Positions 25,430 to 34,407 of a stretch of 64,000 nucleotides of DNA are shown piece after piece; positions within the stretch are counted from its first letter, which is position 1, and each line of letters starts with the position of its first letter. The notes beneath the pieces were generated by a model. It was given only the letters and a program-made list of their open reading frames with translations, searched no databases and was not told the origin of the DNA. A program made the translations under genes and the position numbers. Origin of the DNA: Roseiarcus sp963813195 (GTDB taxonomy: Bacteria > Pseudomonadota > Alphaproteobacteria > Rhizobiales > Beijerinckiaceae); NCBI GenBank assembly GCA_963813195.1, contig CAWEYC010000033.1, forward strand, positions 124,001 to 188,000, written 5' to 3'.

Positions 25430-27493
25430 CTACGTCGGCGCCAACCCTCGCTTGCGCAACAGGGCCTCCGGCGCCGGCTCGCGGCCGCGGAACGCGTGAT
25501 AGGCAACGGCTGGCTCGCGGATATTGCCGGCGGCATAAACGAAGCGCTCCAGCCGTTCCGCCAACGCGGCGTTGAAGACGTCGCCGCTTTCCTCGAACGC
25601 CTCGAAGCCGTCGGCGTCGAGGATTTCCGACCAGAGATAGCTGTAGTAGCCGGCGGAATAGCCGTCGCCGGAAAAGATGTGCTGGAAATGCGGCGCCGAG
25701 TGGCGCGTCGCGATCGCCGCGGGCATGCCGATCGCCGCAAGCTCGCGGCGCTCGAATGCGGCGACGTCGATCGCACTGGGATCGCTTTGCAAATGCAGCT
25801 TCATGTCGACGAGCGCCGACGCCGTGAATTCGACCGTGGCGAAGCCCTGATTGAAACGACGCGCCGCGTGCAGACGCTCGATCAGCGCCTCCGGCATCGG
25901 CTCGCCCGTGCGGTGATGCTTGGCGAAGCGGCGCAGCGTCTCCGGTCGCTCGAGCCAATGCTCGTAGAGCTGCGAGGGAAATTCAACGAAGTCCCGCGCC
26001 ACGCGGGTTCCCGATAGCAAGGGGTAAGTGACGTCAGAGAGCATGCCGTGCAGCGCATGGCCGAATTCGTGAAACAGAGTATGAGCCTCGTCGATGCTGA
26101 GGAGGCAAGACTCGCCAGCGCCGGCCTGCGCGAAATTCATCACGTTGACGATGATCGGCAGGACTGCGCCGTCGAGCTTCTGCTGATCGCGGAATGAGCT
26201 CATCCACGCGCCGCTGTGTTTCGAAGCCCTGGCGAAATAATCGCCGATGAAGAGTGCGATCGGCTCGCCGTCGCGCCCCAGAACCGTCCAAGCGCGCGCG
26301 TCGGGATGATAGAGGGGTATGTCGCTTCGCTCGGCAAAGGAGAGGCCGAACAGACGATGCGCGACGTCGAAAGCCGCTGCGATGATCCCGTCCAGCGGCA
26401 GATAGGGTTTGAGCTCGCCCTCGTCGATATCGTAAAGCGCCTTACGGCGCCGCTCCGCGTAGTAGCGCCAGTCCCACGGCTTGAGCTCGAAATTGCCGCC
26501 CTCGGCGGCGATCATCTGTTGCAGGGCTTCCGCCTCGCGCGTTGCCTGCTCGCGCGCCGGCGCCCAGACCCGATCGAGCAGGCTGAGCGCCGCCTCGGGC
26601 GTCTTGGCCATCGTATCGTCGAGGCGGAAATGGGCATAGGAGGGAAAGCCCATCAGCCGCGCTCGCTCGGCGCGCAGCCGCACGGTCTCGCTCATGACGG
26701 CGCTGTTGTCGTGCGCGCCGCCGTTTGCGCCCCGGGCGACGAAGGCGCGGAAAGCCTTCTCGCGCAGATCGCGCCGCGCCGAAAATTGCAGGAACGGCTC
26801 GTAAGAGGAACGCGAAAGCGTGACCGCGTGCTTGCCGGGAAACCCCCGCTCCGCCGCGAGCCGCGCCCCGGCGGCGAGGACACTTTCGGGCAGCCCGGCG
26901 AGATCGTCCGGCCCGTCGAGAATCATCACGAAGGCCTTTTCGTCGGCGAGCACGTTCTGGCCGAACGCCGCGCCCAGCGTCGCCAGCCTTTCGCCGATCG
27001 TCGCGAGCCGCGCCTTCGTCTCGGGCGCGAGCCCAGCGCCGGCGCGCCGGAACGCGGTGCGATAGCGGTCGAGCGTGCGCGCAGCTTCCGCATCGAGCGC
27101 CGGCGTCGACGCAGCCGCGTGGAGCGCCTCGATCCGCTGGAACAGCGCGTCATTGAGAAAGATCGCGCTCCGCTCGCGCGCCAGGATCGGCGCCATTTCG
27201 CGCTCGATCTCTTCCAGTGCGGCGCTGCTGTCCGCGCCGACGAGATTGAAGAAGACCGAGGCGACGCGATCGAGCGTTGCGCCGCTGCGCTCCAGCGCGG
27301 ATATCGTATTGTCGAATGTCGGCGCTTCCGGATTAGCGGCGATGGCCGCGATCTCCGCGCGCTTTTGGGCCAGCGCCGCGTCGAAGGCCGGGCGGAAATG
27401 TTCCGGCCCGACGCGCGCGAACGGCGGCGCGCCGAACGGAGCGGTCCAGGGTTCGAGCAGCGGGTTGCTCGCAAAGGCGGGACGGGAATCCAC
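25430..27493 (-). CDS. M3-family oligopeptidase (PrlC/Dcp-like)
   Basis: A zinc oligopeptidase of the M3 (thimet) family, cytoplasmic, that trims peptides left by protein turnover. The zinc motif is HTLFHEFGHALHGML with the HExxH core and a third ligand Glu further on. The GTG at 27493 is chosen because AGGA stands 7 bp before it, giving 687 residues, close to the family's usual 680; a TTG 63 bp upstream is less likely. PrlC and peptidyl-dipeptidase Dcp are hard to separate from sequence alone. Confidence 0.9.
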   Translation of the reverse strand: MDSRPAFASNPLLEPWTAPFGAPPFARVGPEHFRPAFDAALAQKRAEIAAIAANPEAPTFDNTISALERSGATLDRVASVFFNLVGADSSAALEEIEREMAPILARERSAIFLNDALFQRIEALHAAASTPALDAEAARTLDRYRTAFRRAGAGLAPETKARLATIGERLATLGAAFGQNVLADEKAFVMILDGPDDLAGLPESVLAAGARLAAERGFPGKHAVTLSRSSYEPFLQFSARRDLREKAFRAFVARGANGGAHDNSAVMSETVRLRAERARLMGFPSYAHFRLDDTMAKTPEAALSLLDRVWAPAREQATREAEALQQMIAAEGGNFELKPWDWRYYAERRRKALYDIDEGELKPYLPLDGIIAAAFDVAHRLFGLSFAERSDIPLYHPDARAWTVLGRDGEPIALFIGDYFARASKHSGAWMSSFRDQQKLDGAVLPIIVNVMNFAQAGAGESCLLSIDEAHTLFHEFGHALHGMLSDVTYPLLSGTRVARDFVEFPSQLYEHWLERPETLRRFAKHHRTGEPMPEALIERLHAARRFNQGFATVEFTASALVDMKLHLQSDPSAIDVAAFERRELAAIGMPAAIATRHSAPHFQHIFSGDGYSAGYYSYLWSEILDADGFEAFEESGDVFNAALAERLERFVYAAGNIREPAVAYHAFRGREPAPEALLRKRGLAPT

Positions 27494-27575
27494 GTGAGTT
27501 CCTGGGTTGGATAGGCGGTCGGAAGGAGTGGGAGCACTTCGCCCTGCCCGGGTCAACCCAACGCGTGCGCCCGAC

Positions 27576-28841
27576 CTACGAACCCTGGATCAGGATTGCC
27601 CGAAAATCGTTGACGTTCGTCAGTGTCGGCCCGGTCACGACGAGATCGCCGAGCGCCTGGAAGAGCGAATAGGCGTCGTTGTCGGCGAGGCGATCCTTCG
27701 CACTGAGGCCGAGGGCTGCCGCGCGCGCGAGCGTATCGGGCGCGGCGTAGGCGCCGGCGTTGTCCTCGCTGCCGTCGATGCCGTCGGTGTCGCCGGCGAG
27801 GCCGTGAATGCGCGGCGCCCCGTCGAGGGCGAGCGTCAGGCCGAGCAGGAATTCGGCGTTGCGCCCGCCCCTCCCCTTGCCGCGCACGGTCACCGTCGTC
27901 TCGCCGCCGGACAACAGGACGCAGGGGCCACGCGCCGGCGCGCCGTGCAACGCCACCGAGCGGGCGATCCCGGCGAAGACCTTGCCGACCTCGCGCGCCT
28001 CGCCCTCGATCGCGTCGCCGAGCAGCACCGGCGTCACGCCGGCCGCGCGCGCCGCGTCGGCCGCCGCTTGCAGCGACATCTGCGGCGCCGCGATCAGCAC
28101 ATTCGAGACCATCTGGAAGCGCGGGTGGCCGGGCTTCGGCGTCTCGGATGCGGCGCTTTCAAGATGGGCGACAACGCGCGCGGGCGAGTCGATCTGATAC
28201 CGCCGCAAAATCGCCAACGCCTCGGCCGAGGTCGAGGGGTCAGGAACAGTCGGCCCGGAGGCGATGATCGAAAGGTCGTCGCCGGGCACATCCGAGATGA
28301 CGAGAGCGACGAGGCGCGCCGGCGCCGCCGCCAAAGCGAGCCGGCCGCCCTTGATCGCCGAGAGATGCTTTCTGACGCAATTCATTTCGGCGATGTCCGC
28401 GCCGCTCTTGAGCAGCGCTCGATTGATCGCGCGCTTGTCGTCGAGGGTCAGCCCGGGCGCCGGCGCGGCGAGCAGCGCCGAACCGCCGCCAGAAATGAGG
28501 CAGAGCACGAGATCGTCGGGGCCGAGATTCTCAACGCGCTCGAGAATCCGCAGCGCCGCCGCCTCGCCTGCGGCGTCCGGCACGGGATGGGCGGCCTCGA
28601 CCACTTCGATGCGATTGGTTGGCGCGCCATGGCCATAGCGCGTGACGACGAGGCCTTCGAGCGGCCCGCTCCAGGCCGCTTCGACCGCGGCGGCCATCGA
28701 CGCGGCCGCCTTGCCCGCGCCGACGACGACCGTCCGGCCCTTGGGCGGCGCAGGCAGGAACCGTGCGAGCCTCTTTGCCGGCAAGGCAGCGTCGATCGCG
28801 GCCTGAAACAGGCCGGTCAGAAAAGCGCACGGTTCGTTCAT
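27576..28841 (-). CDS. gckA: Glycerate 2-kinase (GckA / MOFRL family)
   Basis: ATP-dependent glycerate kinase giving 2-phosphoglycerate, used in the serine cycle and glyoxylate/glycerate metabolism. The 421-residue protein has an N-terminal DUF4147 domain (GAGKAAASMAAAVEAAW, LISGGGSALLAAPAPGL) and a C-terminal MOFRL domain (LLSGGETTVTVRGKGRGGRN, LAGDTDGIDGSEDNAGA). Its ATG overlaps the stop of the hydroxypyruvate isomerase gene (ATGA). Together they channel glyoxylate-derived C3 units through glycerate into central metabolism. HPR/tartronate-semialdehyde reductase is not in this window. Confidence 0.92.
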   Translation of the reverse strand: MNEPCAFLTGLFQAAIDAALPAKRLARFLPAPPKGRTVVVGAGKAAASMAAAVEAAWSGPLEGLVVTRYGHGAPTNRIEVVEAAHPVPDAAGEAAALRILERVENLGPDDLVLCLISGGGSALLAAPAPGLTLDDKRAINRALLKSGADIAEMNCVRKHLSAIKGGRLALAAAPARLVALVISDVPGDDLSIIASGPTVPDPSTSAEALAILRRYQIDSPARVVAHLESAASETPKPGHPRFQMVSNVLIAAPQMSLQAAADAARAAGVTPVLLGDAIEGEAREVGKVFAGIARSVALHGAPARGPCVLLSGGETTVTVRGKGRGGRNAEFLLGLTLALDGAPRIHGLAGDTDGIDGSEDNAGAYAAPDTLARAAALGLSAKDRLADNDAYSLFQALGDLVVTGPTLTNVNDFRAILIQGS

Positions 28842-29674
28842 GCGTCCTCGCCGATGACGCCCGCGCCAATAGGCGAGCGCCGTCGAATATCACCCGCGGC
28901 GCCATAAGCCCACAGCCAGCCGAGCCCGTCTTCGGTCCTGCCCTTCGGCCGGTATTCGGCGCCGATCCAGCCGGAGTAGCCGAGCGCGTCGAGACGGTCG
29001 ACGAGGAAGGGATAGTTGATCTCGCCGATGTCGGGCTCGTGCCGGCCGGGATTGCCGGCAATCTGGATATGGCCGATGCGCGGCAGTTGCTTCTCCATCG
29101 TCGCGGCGAGTTCGCCCTCCATCCGCTGCATGTGATAGATGTCGTATTGCAGCTTGAGATTGCTCGCGCCGGTCTCGTCGATGATGTAGAGCGCGCGCCA
29201 GCTGTGGTTGAGGAAGAAACCGGGCATGTCGAATCGGTTGATCGGTTCGACGACCAGCAGCACGCCCTCTTTCTCCAGCCGTTCGGCGGCATAGCGCAGA
29301 TTGTCGACCAGCGTGCGATGGGCCTCGTTGATGCTCCATCTGGGCGACGGGATTCCCGCGAGGCAGTTGATCGTCGAGCAGCCTAGCGCGTTCGCGTAGT
29401 CGATCGCCCGCGACACGCCGTCTTGAAATTCGGCGACGCGATCGGGATGGCAGGCAATGCCGCGTTCGCCCTTGCTCCAATCGCCCGCCGGCAGATTGAA
29501 CAGCGCCTGTGTGAGGCCGTTCGCCTTCAGCCGCGCCGCGATCTCAGCCGCGGGAAAGTCGTACGGGCCGACATATTCGACGCCGCGAAAGCCGGCCTCC
29601 GCCGCCGCCTCGAAGCGATCGAGAAACGGATATTCGGTGAAGAGCATCGTGAGATTTGCGGAAAACTTCGCCAT
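28838..29674 (-). CDS. hyi: Hydroxypyruvate isomerase
   Basis: Interconverts hydroxypyruvate and tartronate semialdehyde (Hyi family, TIM barrel). The 278-residue protein starts MAKFSANLTMLFTEYPFLDR and shows the metal-site strands VVEPINR, LQYDIYHMQRMEG and IGAEYRP typical of the family. It is the first gene of a two-gene operon with gckA (4-bp overlap) and is divergent from a GlcD-like oxidase, forming a small glyoxylate/glycerate locus. Confidence 0.9.
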   Translation of the reverse strand: MAKFSANLTMLFTEYPFLDRFEAAAEAGFRGVEYVGPYDFPAAEIAARLKANGLTQALFNLPAGDWSKGERGIACHPDRVAEFQDGVSRAIDYANALGCSTINCLAGIPSPRWSINEAHRTLVDNLRYAAERLEKEGVLLVVEPINRFDMPGFFLNHSWRALYIIDETGASNLKLQYDIYHMQRMEGELAATMEKQLPRIGHIQIAGNPGRHEPDIGEINYPFLVDRLDALGYSGWIGAEYRPKGRTEDGLGWLWAYGAAGDIRRRSPIGAGVIGEDA

Positions 29675-29928
29675 GTCCGTTCCCGTGAACTAATCGGGCG
29701 CCGACGCCCCAGACGAAATCGCTCGCCAGCGGCGTGGCGTTGCCGTACTGGCTCGGATGCAGCCCGATCAGGCCGACGACCGCAACATAGCATAGCGGGC
29801 TGGAATGCAAGTCGACCGCCCGCGCATTGCCGAATGCGCCGCCGACGGGGCAAGATGGAGCGACGCCGGCGCCAACTCGGGTTCTCCGCCCGATGCTTGT
29901 TCGCGCTTCCTCAAGGAATGAAACGCCC

Positions 29929-31356
29929 ATGACCATACAGCCCCGCCCGACCGTCCGCCGCCGCGAAGGCCGGCTTTCGGCTAAGGCCGTCGCCGACCTG
30001 ACGAGCGCGCTCGCGTCCCGCTTCGGCAACGGCCTCGTCACCTCCGAGGCGGTCCGCGTGCAGCATGGCCACACGCTCACCTGGCTCGAGAACGCACCGC
30101 CCGACGCCGTCGTGTTCGCCCAGAGCCGCGAGGACGTGATCGACGCCGTGCGCATTTGCGCGACGCACGACGCGCCGATCGTTCCCTTCGGCGTCGGCAG
30201 TTCGCTCGAAGGCCATGTCAACGCCTTACACGGCGGCGTTTCGCTGGATTGCTCGCGCATGGATCGCGTGCTCGCGGTCCACGCCGAGGATCTCGATTGC
30301 GTCGTCGAGCCCGGAGTGACGCGCAAGGCGCTCAACGAGCATTTGCGCGACAGCGGGTTGTTCTTCCCGATCGATCCCGGCGCCGACGCCTCGATCGGCG
30401 GCATGGCGGCGACGCGCGCCTCCGGCACCAACGCGGTGCGTTATGGCACGATGAAGGACAACGTGATCTCGCTCGGCGTCGTCACCGCCGAGGGCGCTTA
30501 TCTGCGCACCGCCAGCCGGGCGAAGAAATCGTCGGCGGGCTACGATCTGACGCGGCTGTTCGTCGGCTCGGAAGGGACGCTCGGCGTCATTGTCGACGTC
30601 ACGTTGCGCCTAGCCGGCGTCCCCGAGGCGATCGCCGGCGGTCACTGCTCGTTCCCAAGCGTGCGAGCCGCCTGCGACGCGACGATCGCGACCATCCAAT
30701 GCGGCCTTCCTGTCGCGCGCATCGAATTGCTCGACGCGCTCCAGGTCAAGGCGTGCAACGCCTACTCGAAGCTCGACTTGCCGGAAACGCCGACGCTATT
30801 TGTCGAGTTCCACGGTTCGGACGAGGGCGTCGCCGAGCAGGCGCGGCGTTTCGGCGAAATCGCCGGGGATCTCGGAGGCGGGCCGTTCGTCTGGGCGACC
30901 AAGCCCGAGGACCGCTCCAAGCTCTGGCAGGCGCGCCACGACGTATTCTGGGCGGTTTTGGGCCTCAGACCCGGCGCCCGCGCCTTCGCCACCGACGTCT
31001 GCGTGCCGATCTCGCGTCTCGCCGATTGCGTCGAGGAGACGCAGCGCGATATCGCCGAACATGGCCTCGTCGCGCCGATCGTCGGCCATGTCGGCGATGG
31101 CAATTTCCACGTCAGCCCCCTCGTCGACATGAACGACCCCGCGGAAATCGCCCGGGCGGAAGGCTTCTCGTCGCGCCTCGCCCACCGCGCCATCGCGATG
31201 GACGGCACCTGCACGGGCGAGCACGGCGTCGGACAGAAAAAGATCGCCTATGTCGAGGAGGAGCACTCGCCCGAGACGCTCGATCTGATGCGCCGTGTCA
31301 AAGCGTCGTTCGACCCGATGAACCTGTTCAATCCGGGCAAGATCTTTCGCGAGTGA
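29929..31356 (+). CDS. FAD-binding oxidase, GlcD/D-lactate dehydrogenase-like
   Basis: A 475-residue flavoprotein of the FAD-binding_4 / FAD-oxidase_C family that oxidises 2-hydroxy acids such as glycolate or D-lactate. Motifs include VPFGVGSSLEGHV and PGADASIGGMAATRASGTNA in the FAD domain and HVGDGNFHVSPLVD, GTCTGEHGVGQKK and NPGKIF near the substrate site, all conserved in GlcD/Dld. The ATG at 29929 starts the family-like sequence. It is divergent from hyi-gckA, so a role producing glyoxylate from glycolate is plausible, but no GlcE or GlcF partner is adjacent and D-lactate is the main alternative. Confidence 0.88.
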   Translation: MTIQPRPTVRRREGRLSAKAVADLTSALASRFGNGLVTSEAVRVQHGHTLTWLENAPPDAVVFAQSREDVIDAVRICATHDAPIVPFGVGSSLEGHVNALHGGVSLDCSRMDRVLAVHAEDLDCVVEPGVTRKALNEHLRDSGLFFPIDPGADASIGGMAATRASGTNAVRYGTMKDNVISLGVVTAEGAYLRTASRAKKSSAGYDLTRLFVGSEGTLGVIVDVTLRLAGVPEAIAGGHCSFPSVRAACDATIATIQCGLPVARIELLDALQVKACNAYSKLDLPETPTLFVEFHGSDEGVAEQARRFGEIAGDLGGGPFVWATKPEDRSKLWQARHDVFWAVLGLRPGARAFATDVCVPISRLADCVEETQRDIAEHGLVAPIVGHVGDGNFHVSPLVDMNDPAEIARAEGFSSRLAHRAIAMDGTCTGEHGVGQKKIAYVEEEHSPETLDLMRRVKASFDPMNLFNPGKIFRE

Positions 31357-31692
31357 ATGGTCCTCCTGGACGCCGTCGCCGGCTTTCGGCGCCCGCGCCT
31401 ACAAGCGCGCGGGCGAGCCCTGCGGCGGCTTCATTGGGAGCTACGGATGCAGAACGCTTATCTTGTCCGGCTGTTCGTTATTTCAACGTCTTGGGCGCCA
31501 TTTTCGGTCCCTCTCTCGACCGCGCGCGGCGCCGGCGAGGCACACGGCCCCTCCACCATCGGGGACCCGGTCGAGGGACGCGACGGATGACTCTCTGGGC
31601 CAATTCGGGTACCCGGGCGTTGAATACCCCTCCGAAGCCCATGGCGACCTGGAAAGACAAACGTGGCGGCACAAGCATCTGAACGCGCAAGA
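31357..31692. other. Intergenic region before the foreign folA
   Basis: About 335 bp. A 9-bp stem-loop (31390-31398 against 31407-31415) follows the oxidase gene and is probably its terminator. The rest contains only short frames without family likeness and leads into the AT-rich dihydrofolate reductase gene. Confidence 0.5.
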
Positions 31693-32370
31693 ATGCCGTC
31701 GATCTCGTTCGTCGTCGCGCGGAGCCATCCGGGAAACGTTATTGGCAACAAGAATGCGCTTCCCTGGCACATTCGATCCGACCTCAAACGTTTCCGTCAG
31801 ATTACCACTGGACACGTGGTAATCATGGGACGCAACACACATGAGTTGATCGGAAAAGCACTTCCGAATAGAACAAACATCGTGGTCACGAGAAAAGAAC
31901 ATCTAATCAATGATACCGCCATCGATTTTTACGCCGACACCCAACTAATATTTACTAGATCTATCGAAGAGACGTTGTTTTTCGCTGACATAATCTCAAT
32001 TTGTCATCAAAGCAAAGAGATATTCGTTATCGGTGGCCAGGCCATGTATGAGTCCTTCGGTCGCCTTGTCAACAAGGTATATCTCACAGAAGTAATAGCA
32101 GACGTAAGTGGTGACGCTTTCTTCAACATGCAATTTCCGCCAAAGGTATGGAGAACTGTCGACGAGAACTACGTGGCAAAACTAGAAGGCGACGACTATG
32201 GCTATAAATTCACCGTATTCCAAAAACGCGATCGTAAAAGCAGGTACAAGTTCGTAAGGGAATTCCTAACCGACCTGGAGCAGAAAAAGAATTGGATCAG
32301 AAACAACCTGGACGACGTAAAACGCAAGGTGTCAGAATACGCCGTTGAGAACATGGAATTTGAGCTATAA
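31693..32370 (+). CDS. folA: Dihydrofolate reductase with C-terminal extension (probably acquired)
   Basis: Reduces dihydrofolate to tetrahydrofolate with NADPH. Residues 1-160 are the DHFR domain: SISFVVARSHPGNVIGNK, ALPWHIRSDLKRF with the catalytic acidic residue, VVIMGRNTHELIG, NIVVTRKEHLI and IFVIGGQAMYESF. The last 65 residues are a lysine- and asparagine-rich charged helix not present in chromosomal DHFRs of about 160-170 residues. Codon use and base composition are AT-rich against the GC-rich neighbours, so transfer is likely. The ATG at 31693 begins the family sequence. It converges on thyA, unlike the usual thyA-folA tandem. Trimethoprim tolerance cannot be judged. Confidence 0.88.
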   Translation: MPSISFVVARSHPGNVIGNKNALPWHIRSDLKRFRQITTGHVVIMGRNTHELIGKALPNRTNIVVTRKEHLINDTAIDFYADTQLIFTRSIEETLFFADIISICHQSKEIFVIGGQAMYESFGRLVNKVYLTEVIADVSGDAFFNMQFPPKVWRTVDENYVAKLEGDDYGYKFTVFQKRDRKSRYKFVREFLTDLEQKKNWIRNNLDDVKRKVSEYAVENMEFEL

Positions 32371-32417
32371 ACGGCATCGTTGTTTCTCGGCTGCATCACA
32401 AGGGATAACCGGCGCCG

Positions 32418-33224
32418 TCAAATGGCCACCGGCGCCTTGATCGCCGGCCAGGGATCGTAGCCTTCGAAGGAAATCGCCTCGGCCTTGAGATCGAACAACG
32501 CGCCGCGCGGCGAGCTTTCCGCCGGCGCCAGCCTGAGCTTGGGCAGCGGCCGCGGCTCGCGCGACAATTGCTCGCGCGCCTGCGCCTCGTGATTGAGATA
32601 AAGGTGCGCGTCGCCGAACGTATGCACGAACTCGCCGACCCCGAGCCCGCACTCGCGGGCGATCAGATGGGTCAGCAAAGCATAGCTCGCGATATTGAAG
32701 GGGACGCCGAGAAAGAGGTCGGCCGAGCGCTGGTAGAGCTGACAGGAAAGCCGGCCGTCCGCGACGTAGAACTGAAACAGGCAATGGCACGGCGGCAGCT
32801 TCATGCGGCCGATGTCCGGCACATTCCACGCGGAGACGATCAGCCTTCGCGAGTCCGGATTGCGCTTGATTTCGGCGAGGAGCCAGGCGATCTGATCATA
32901 GGTCCGCGCGTCCGAACCGGGCCAGGCGCGCCATTGCTTGCCGTAGACGGGCCCGAGATCGCCGTTGGCGTCCGCCCATTCGTCCCAGATCGAGACGCCG
33001 TTGGCCTTGAGGTAGGCGATGTTGGAATCGCCATTGAGGAACCAGATCAATTCGTGGACGATCGACTTGAGGTGCAGCCGCTTTGTGGTCGTCAGAGGGA
33101 AACCCTCATTCAGATCGAACCGAACTTGCCGACCGAACAGCGAGCGCACCCCAGTGCCCGTCCGGTCCCGCTTGACGACGCCCTTGTCCAGCGCTTCGCG
33201 CAGGAGATCGAGATAAGCGCGCAT
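32418..33224 (-). CDS. thyA: Thymidylate synthase
   Basis: Methylates dUMP to dTMP using methylenetetrahydrofolate, producing dihydrofolate that folA recycles. The 268-residue protein has the catalytic Cys in LPPCHCLFQFYV, the RDRTGTGVRSLFG phosphate-binding start, and ELIWFLNGDSNIAYL and FGDAHLYLNH segments, at usual length. It faces the unrelated-origin folA across 47 bp. GC content is typical of the host, so thyA is probably native. Confidence 0.96.
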   Translation of the reverse strand: MRAYLDLLREALDKGVVKRDRTGTGVRSLFGRQVRFDLNEGFPLTTTKRLHLKSIVHELIWFLNGDSNIAYLKANGVSIWDEWADANGDLGPVYGKQWRAWPGSDARTYDQIAWLLAEIKRNPDSRRLIVSAWNVPDIGRMKLPPCHCLFQFYVADGRLSCQLYQRSADLFLGVPFNIASYALLTHLIARECGLGVGEFVHTFGDAHLYLNHEAQAREQLSREPRPLPKLRLAPAESSPRGALFDLKAEAISFEGYDPWPAIKAPVAI

Positions 33225-33332
33225 GGAGCCCCGCTGCCAAAGTGAGCCCCCAATGTAGATGATTCGGCGCGCTAAGAGCAGCCCGCCGGACGCTCCGCCT
33301 CAACGGGGCGCCCAAGCGGAGTGAGGACGAGG

Positions 33333-33593
33333 TCAATGCACGCTCACCGTCTCGAGTTCGTGCTGCCAGGCGTTGGCGAGCGCCGCGTCCTTGGAATCCG
33401 TCAACATGATGGGCGAGCCGTCCGCGGCGAGCAACGCAAACAGCTGCAGGCCCGGCCGGATCGCGGGCGCCTGCGGAAACAGGCGCTGTGCGTCTTCGGA
33501 CCGAATCGTCTTCACATATGCGATTGCGCCGTCGCCGAGATGGGCAAATTCCTGTGGCGTCAAGGCGCCGATTCTCTCGTTTGCGTTGTTCAT
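33333..33593 (-). CDS. DUF1150 family protein
   Basis: An 86-residue small protein of a family nearly limited to alphaproteobacteria, function unknown. It begins MNNANERIGALTPQEFAHLG and has the typical IAYVKTIRSEDAQRLFPQ and LFALLAADGSPIMLTDS. The ATG follows GGAGAGGAG; an upstream ATG is less likely. It lies 57 bp after hsp20 on the same strand, the common arrangement, suggesting a shared heat-responsive transcript. Confidence 0.88.
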   Translation of the reverse strand: MNNANERIGALTPQEFAHLGDGAIAYVKTIRSEDAQRLFPQAPAIRPGLQLFALLAADGSPIMLTDSKDAALANAWQHELETVSVH

Positions 33594-33650
33594 TTTACAC
33601 TCCTCTCCGGGCCGTACGACGCCGCACCCGCCTTCGGCACGCACGCTAAC

Positions 33651-34079
33651 TCAGTCGCGCGCCGCAATATTGATCTTCTTCACGGTCCGCTCCGGTTGCG
33701 GCCGAACAACATCGACCGACAGCAACCCGTTCGCGAGTTCCGCGCCCCGCACCTCCATCCCGTCCGCGAGCAGGAAACTGCGTTGAAACTGCCGCGCGGC
33801 GATGCCGCGATGGACGTAGTCGCGCGTCTTGTCCTCCTGCTGGCGACCGCGGATCGCCAATTGGTTTTCCTCCTGGGTCACCTCGATCTGATCCTGGGAG
33901 AATCCCGCGACAGCGAGGGTGATGCGCAACGTTTCCGGCTGCCCCTCCGAAGCGGCGATTCGCTCGATATTGTAAGGAGGATAGCCATCCGCGGCAGATT
34001 TTGACGCTTTGTCGAGCGCACGCTCGATGCCGTCGAACCCAAGCAGGAACGGAGAACTCAAGGCCGTGACGCGCACCAT
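33651..34079 (-). CDS. Small heat-shock protein, Hsp20/IbpA type
   Basis: An ATP-independent holdase. The 142-residue protein has an alpha-crystallin domain: YPPYNIERIAASEG, LRITLAVAGFSQDQIEVTQEE shortened here as ITLAVAGF, LAIRGRQQED, HRGIAARQFQRSFLLAD and the GLLSVDVVRP strand. A short leader of about 25 bp before the ATG can form GAAG-G5-CTTC, which hides a G-rich stretch; whether this is a temperature-responsive element is not shown. Expression with DUF1150 is likely. Confidence 0.93.
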   Translation of the reverse strand: MVRVTALSSPFLLGFDGIERALDKASKSAADGYPPYNIERIAASEGQPETLRITLAVAGFSQDQIEVTQEENQLAIRGRQQEDKTRDYVHRGIAARQFQRSFLLADGMEVRGAELANGLLSVDVVRPQPERTVKKINIAARD

Positions 34080-34407
34080 AATCGAAGCCCCCCTTCAGGC
34101 GCTCCGCCGAGCGGGCCTTCTCATGAACGACCGGATCGGCTGCGGAACCAATTCGCCCGGCCGCCCTATACGCGGCGCCCCGGACAACCGAAATATGGCG
34201 TCGTGGGCGTCGCGTTCAAGATCCCTGATCTGCCTATGGTGGACCTAAAACTTGAACGAATTCTCAACAATATGGTTCCCGCCGGCGGCGCGCTACGGCA
34301 TCGGCGCATTCTGAACGACACGCGCCGGGGTTTTCGGCTATGAGGGTCGCCAATCCCGCGCGGACCCTTCGAATCGCCCGCCGGAGCGCTCGCCCCGTCC
34401 CTCAAGA
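34080..34407. other. Divergent intergenic region, hsp20 / helicase fusion
   Basis: About 330 bp holding promoters for both genes. A short hairpin GAAG-G5-CTTC lies 5 to 17 bp before hsp20 on its strand. I looked for a ROSE thermometer and a sigma-32 promoter and found no convincing match. No gene is evident. Confidence 0.45.

Noticed and set aside
34080..34110. ROSE-type RNA thermometer before hsp20
   Set aside because: Only a short GAAG-G5-CTTC hairpin is present; the multi-stem layout and conserved anti-Shine-Dalgarno of ROSE elements are not recognisable.
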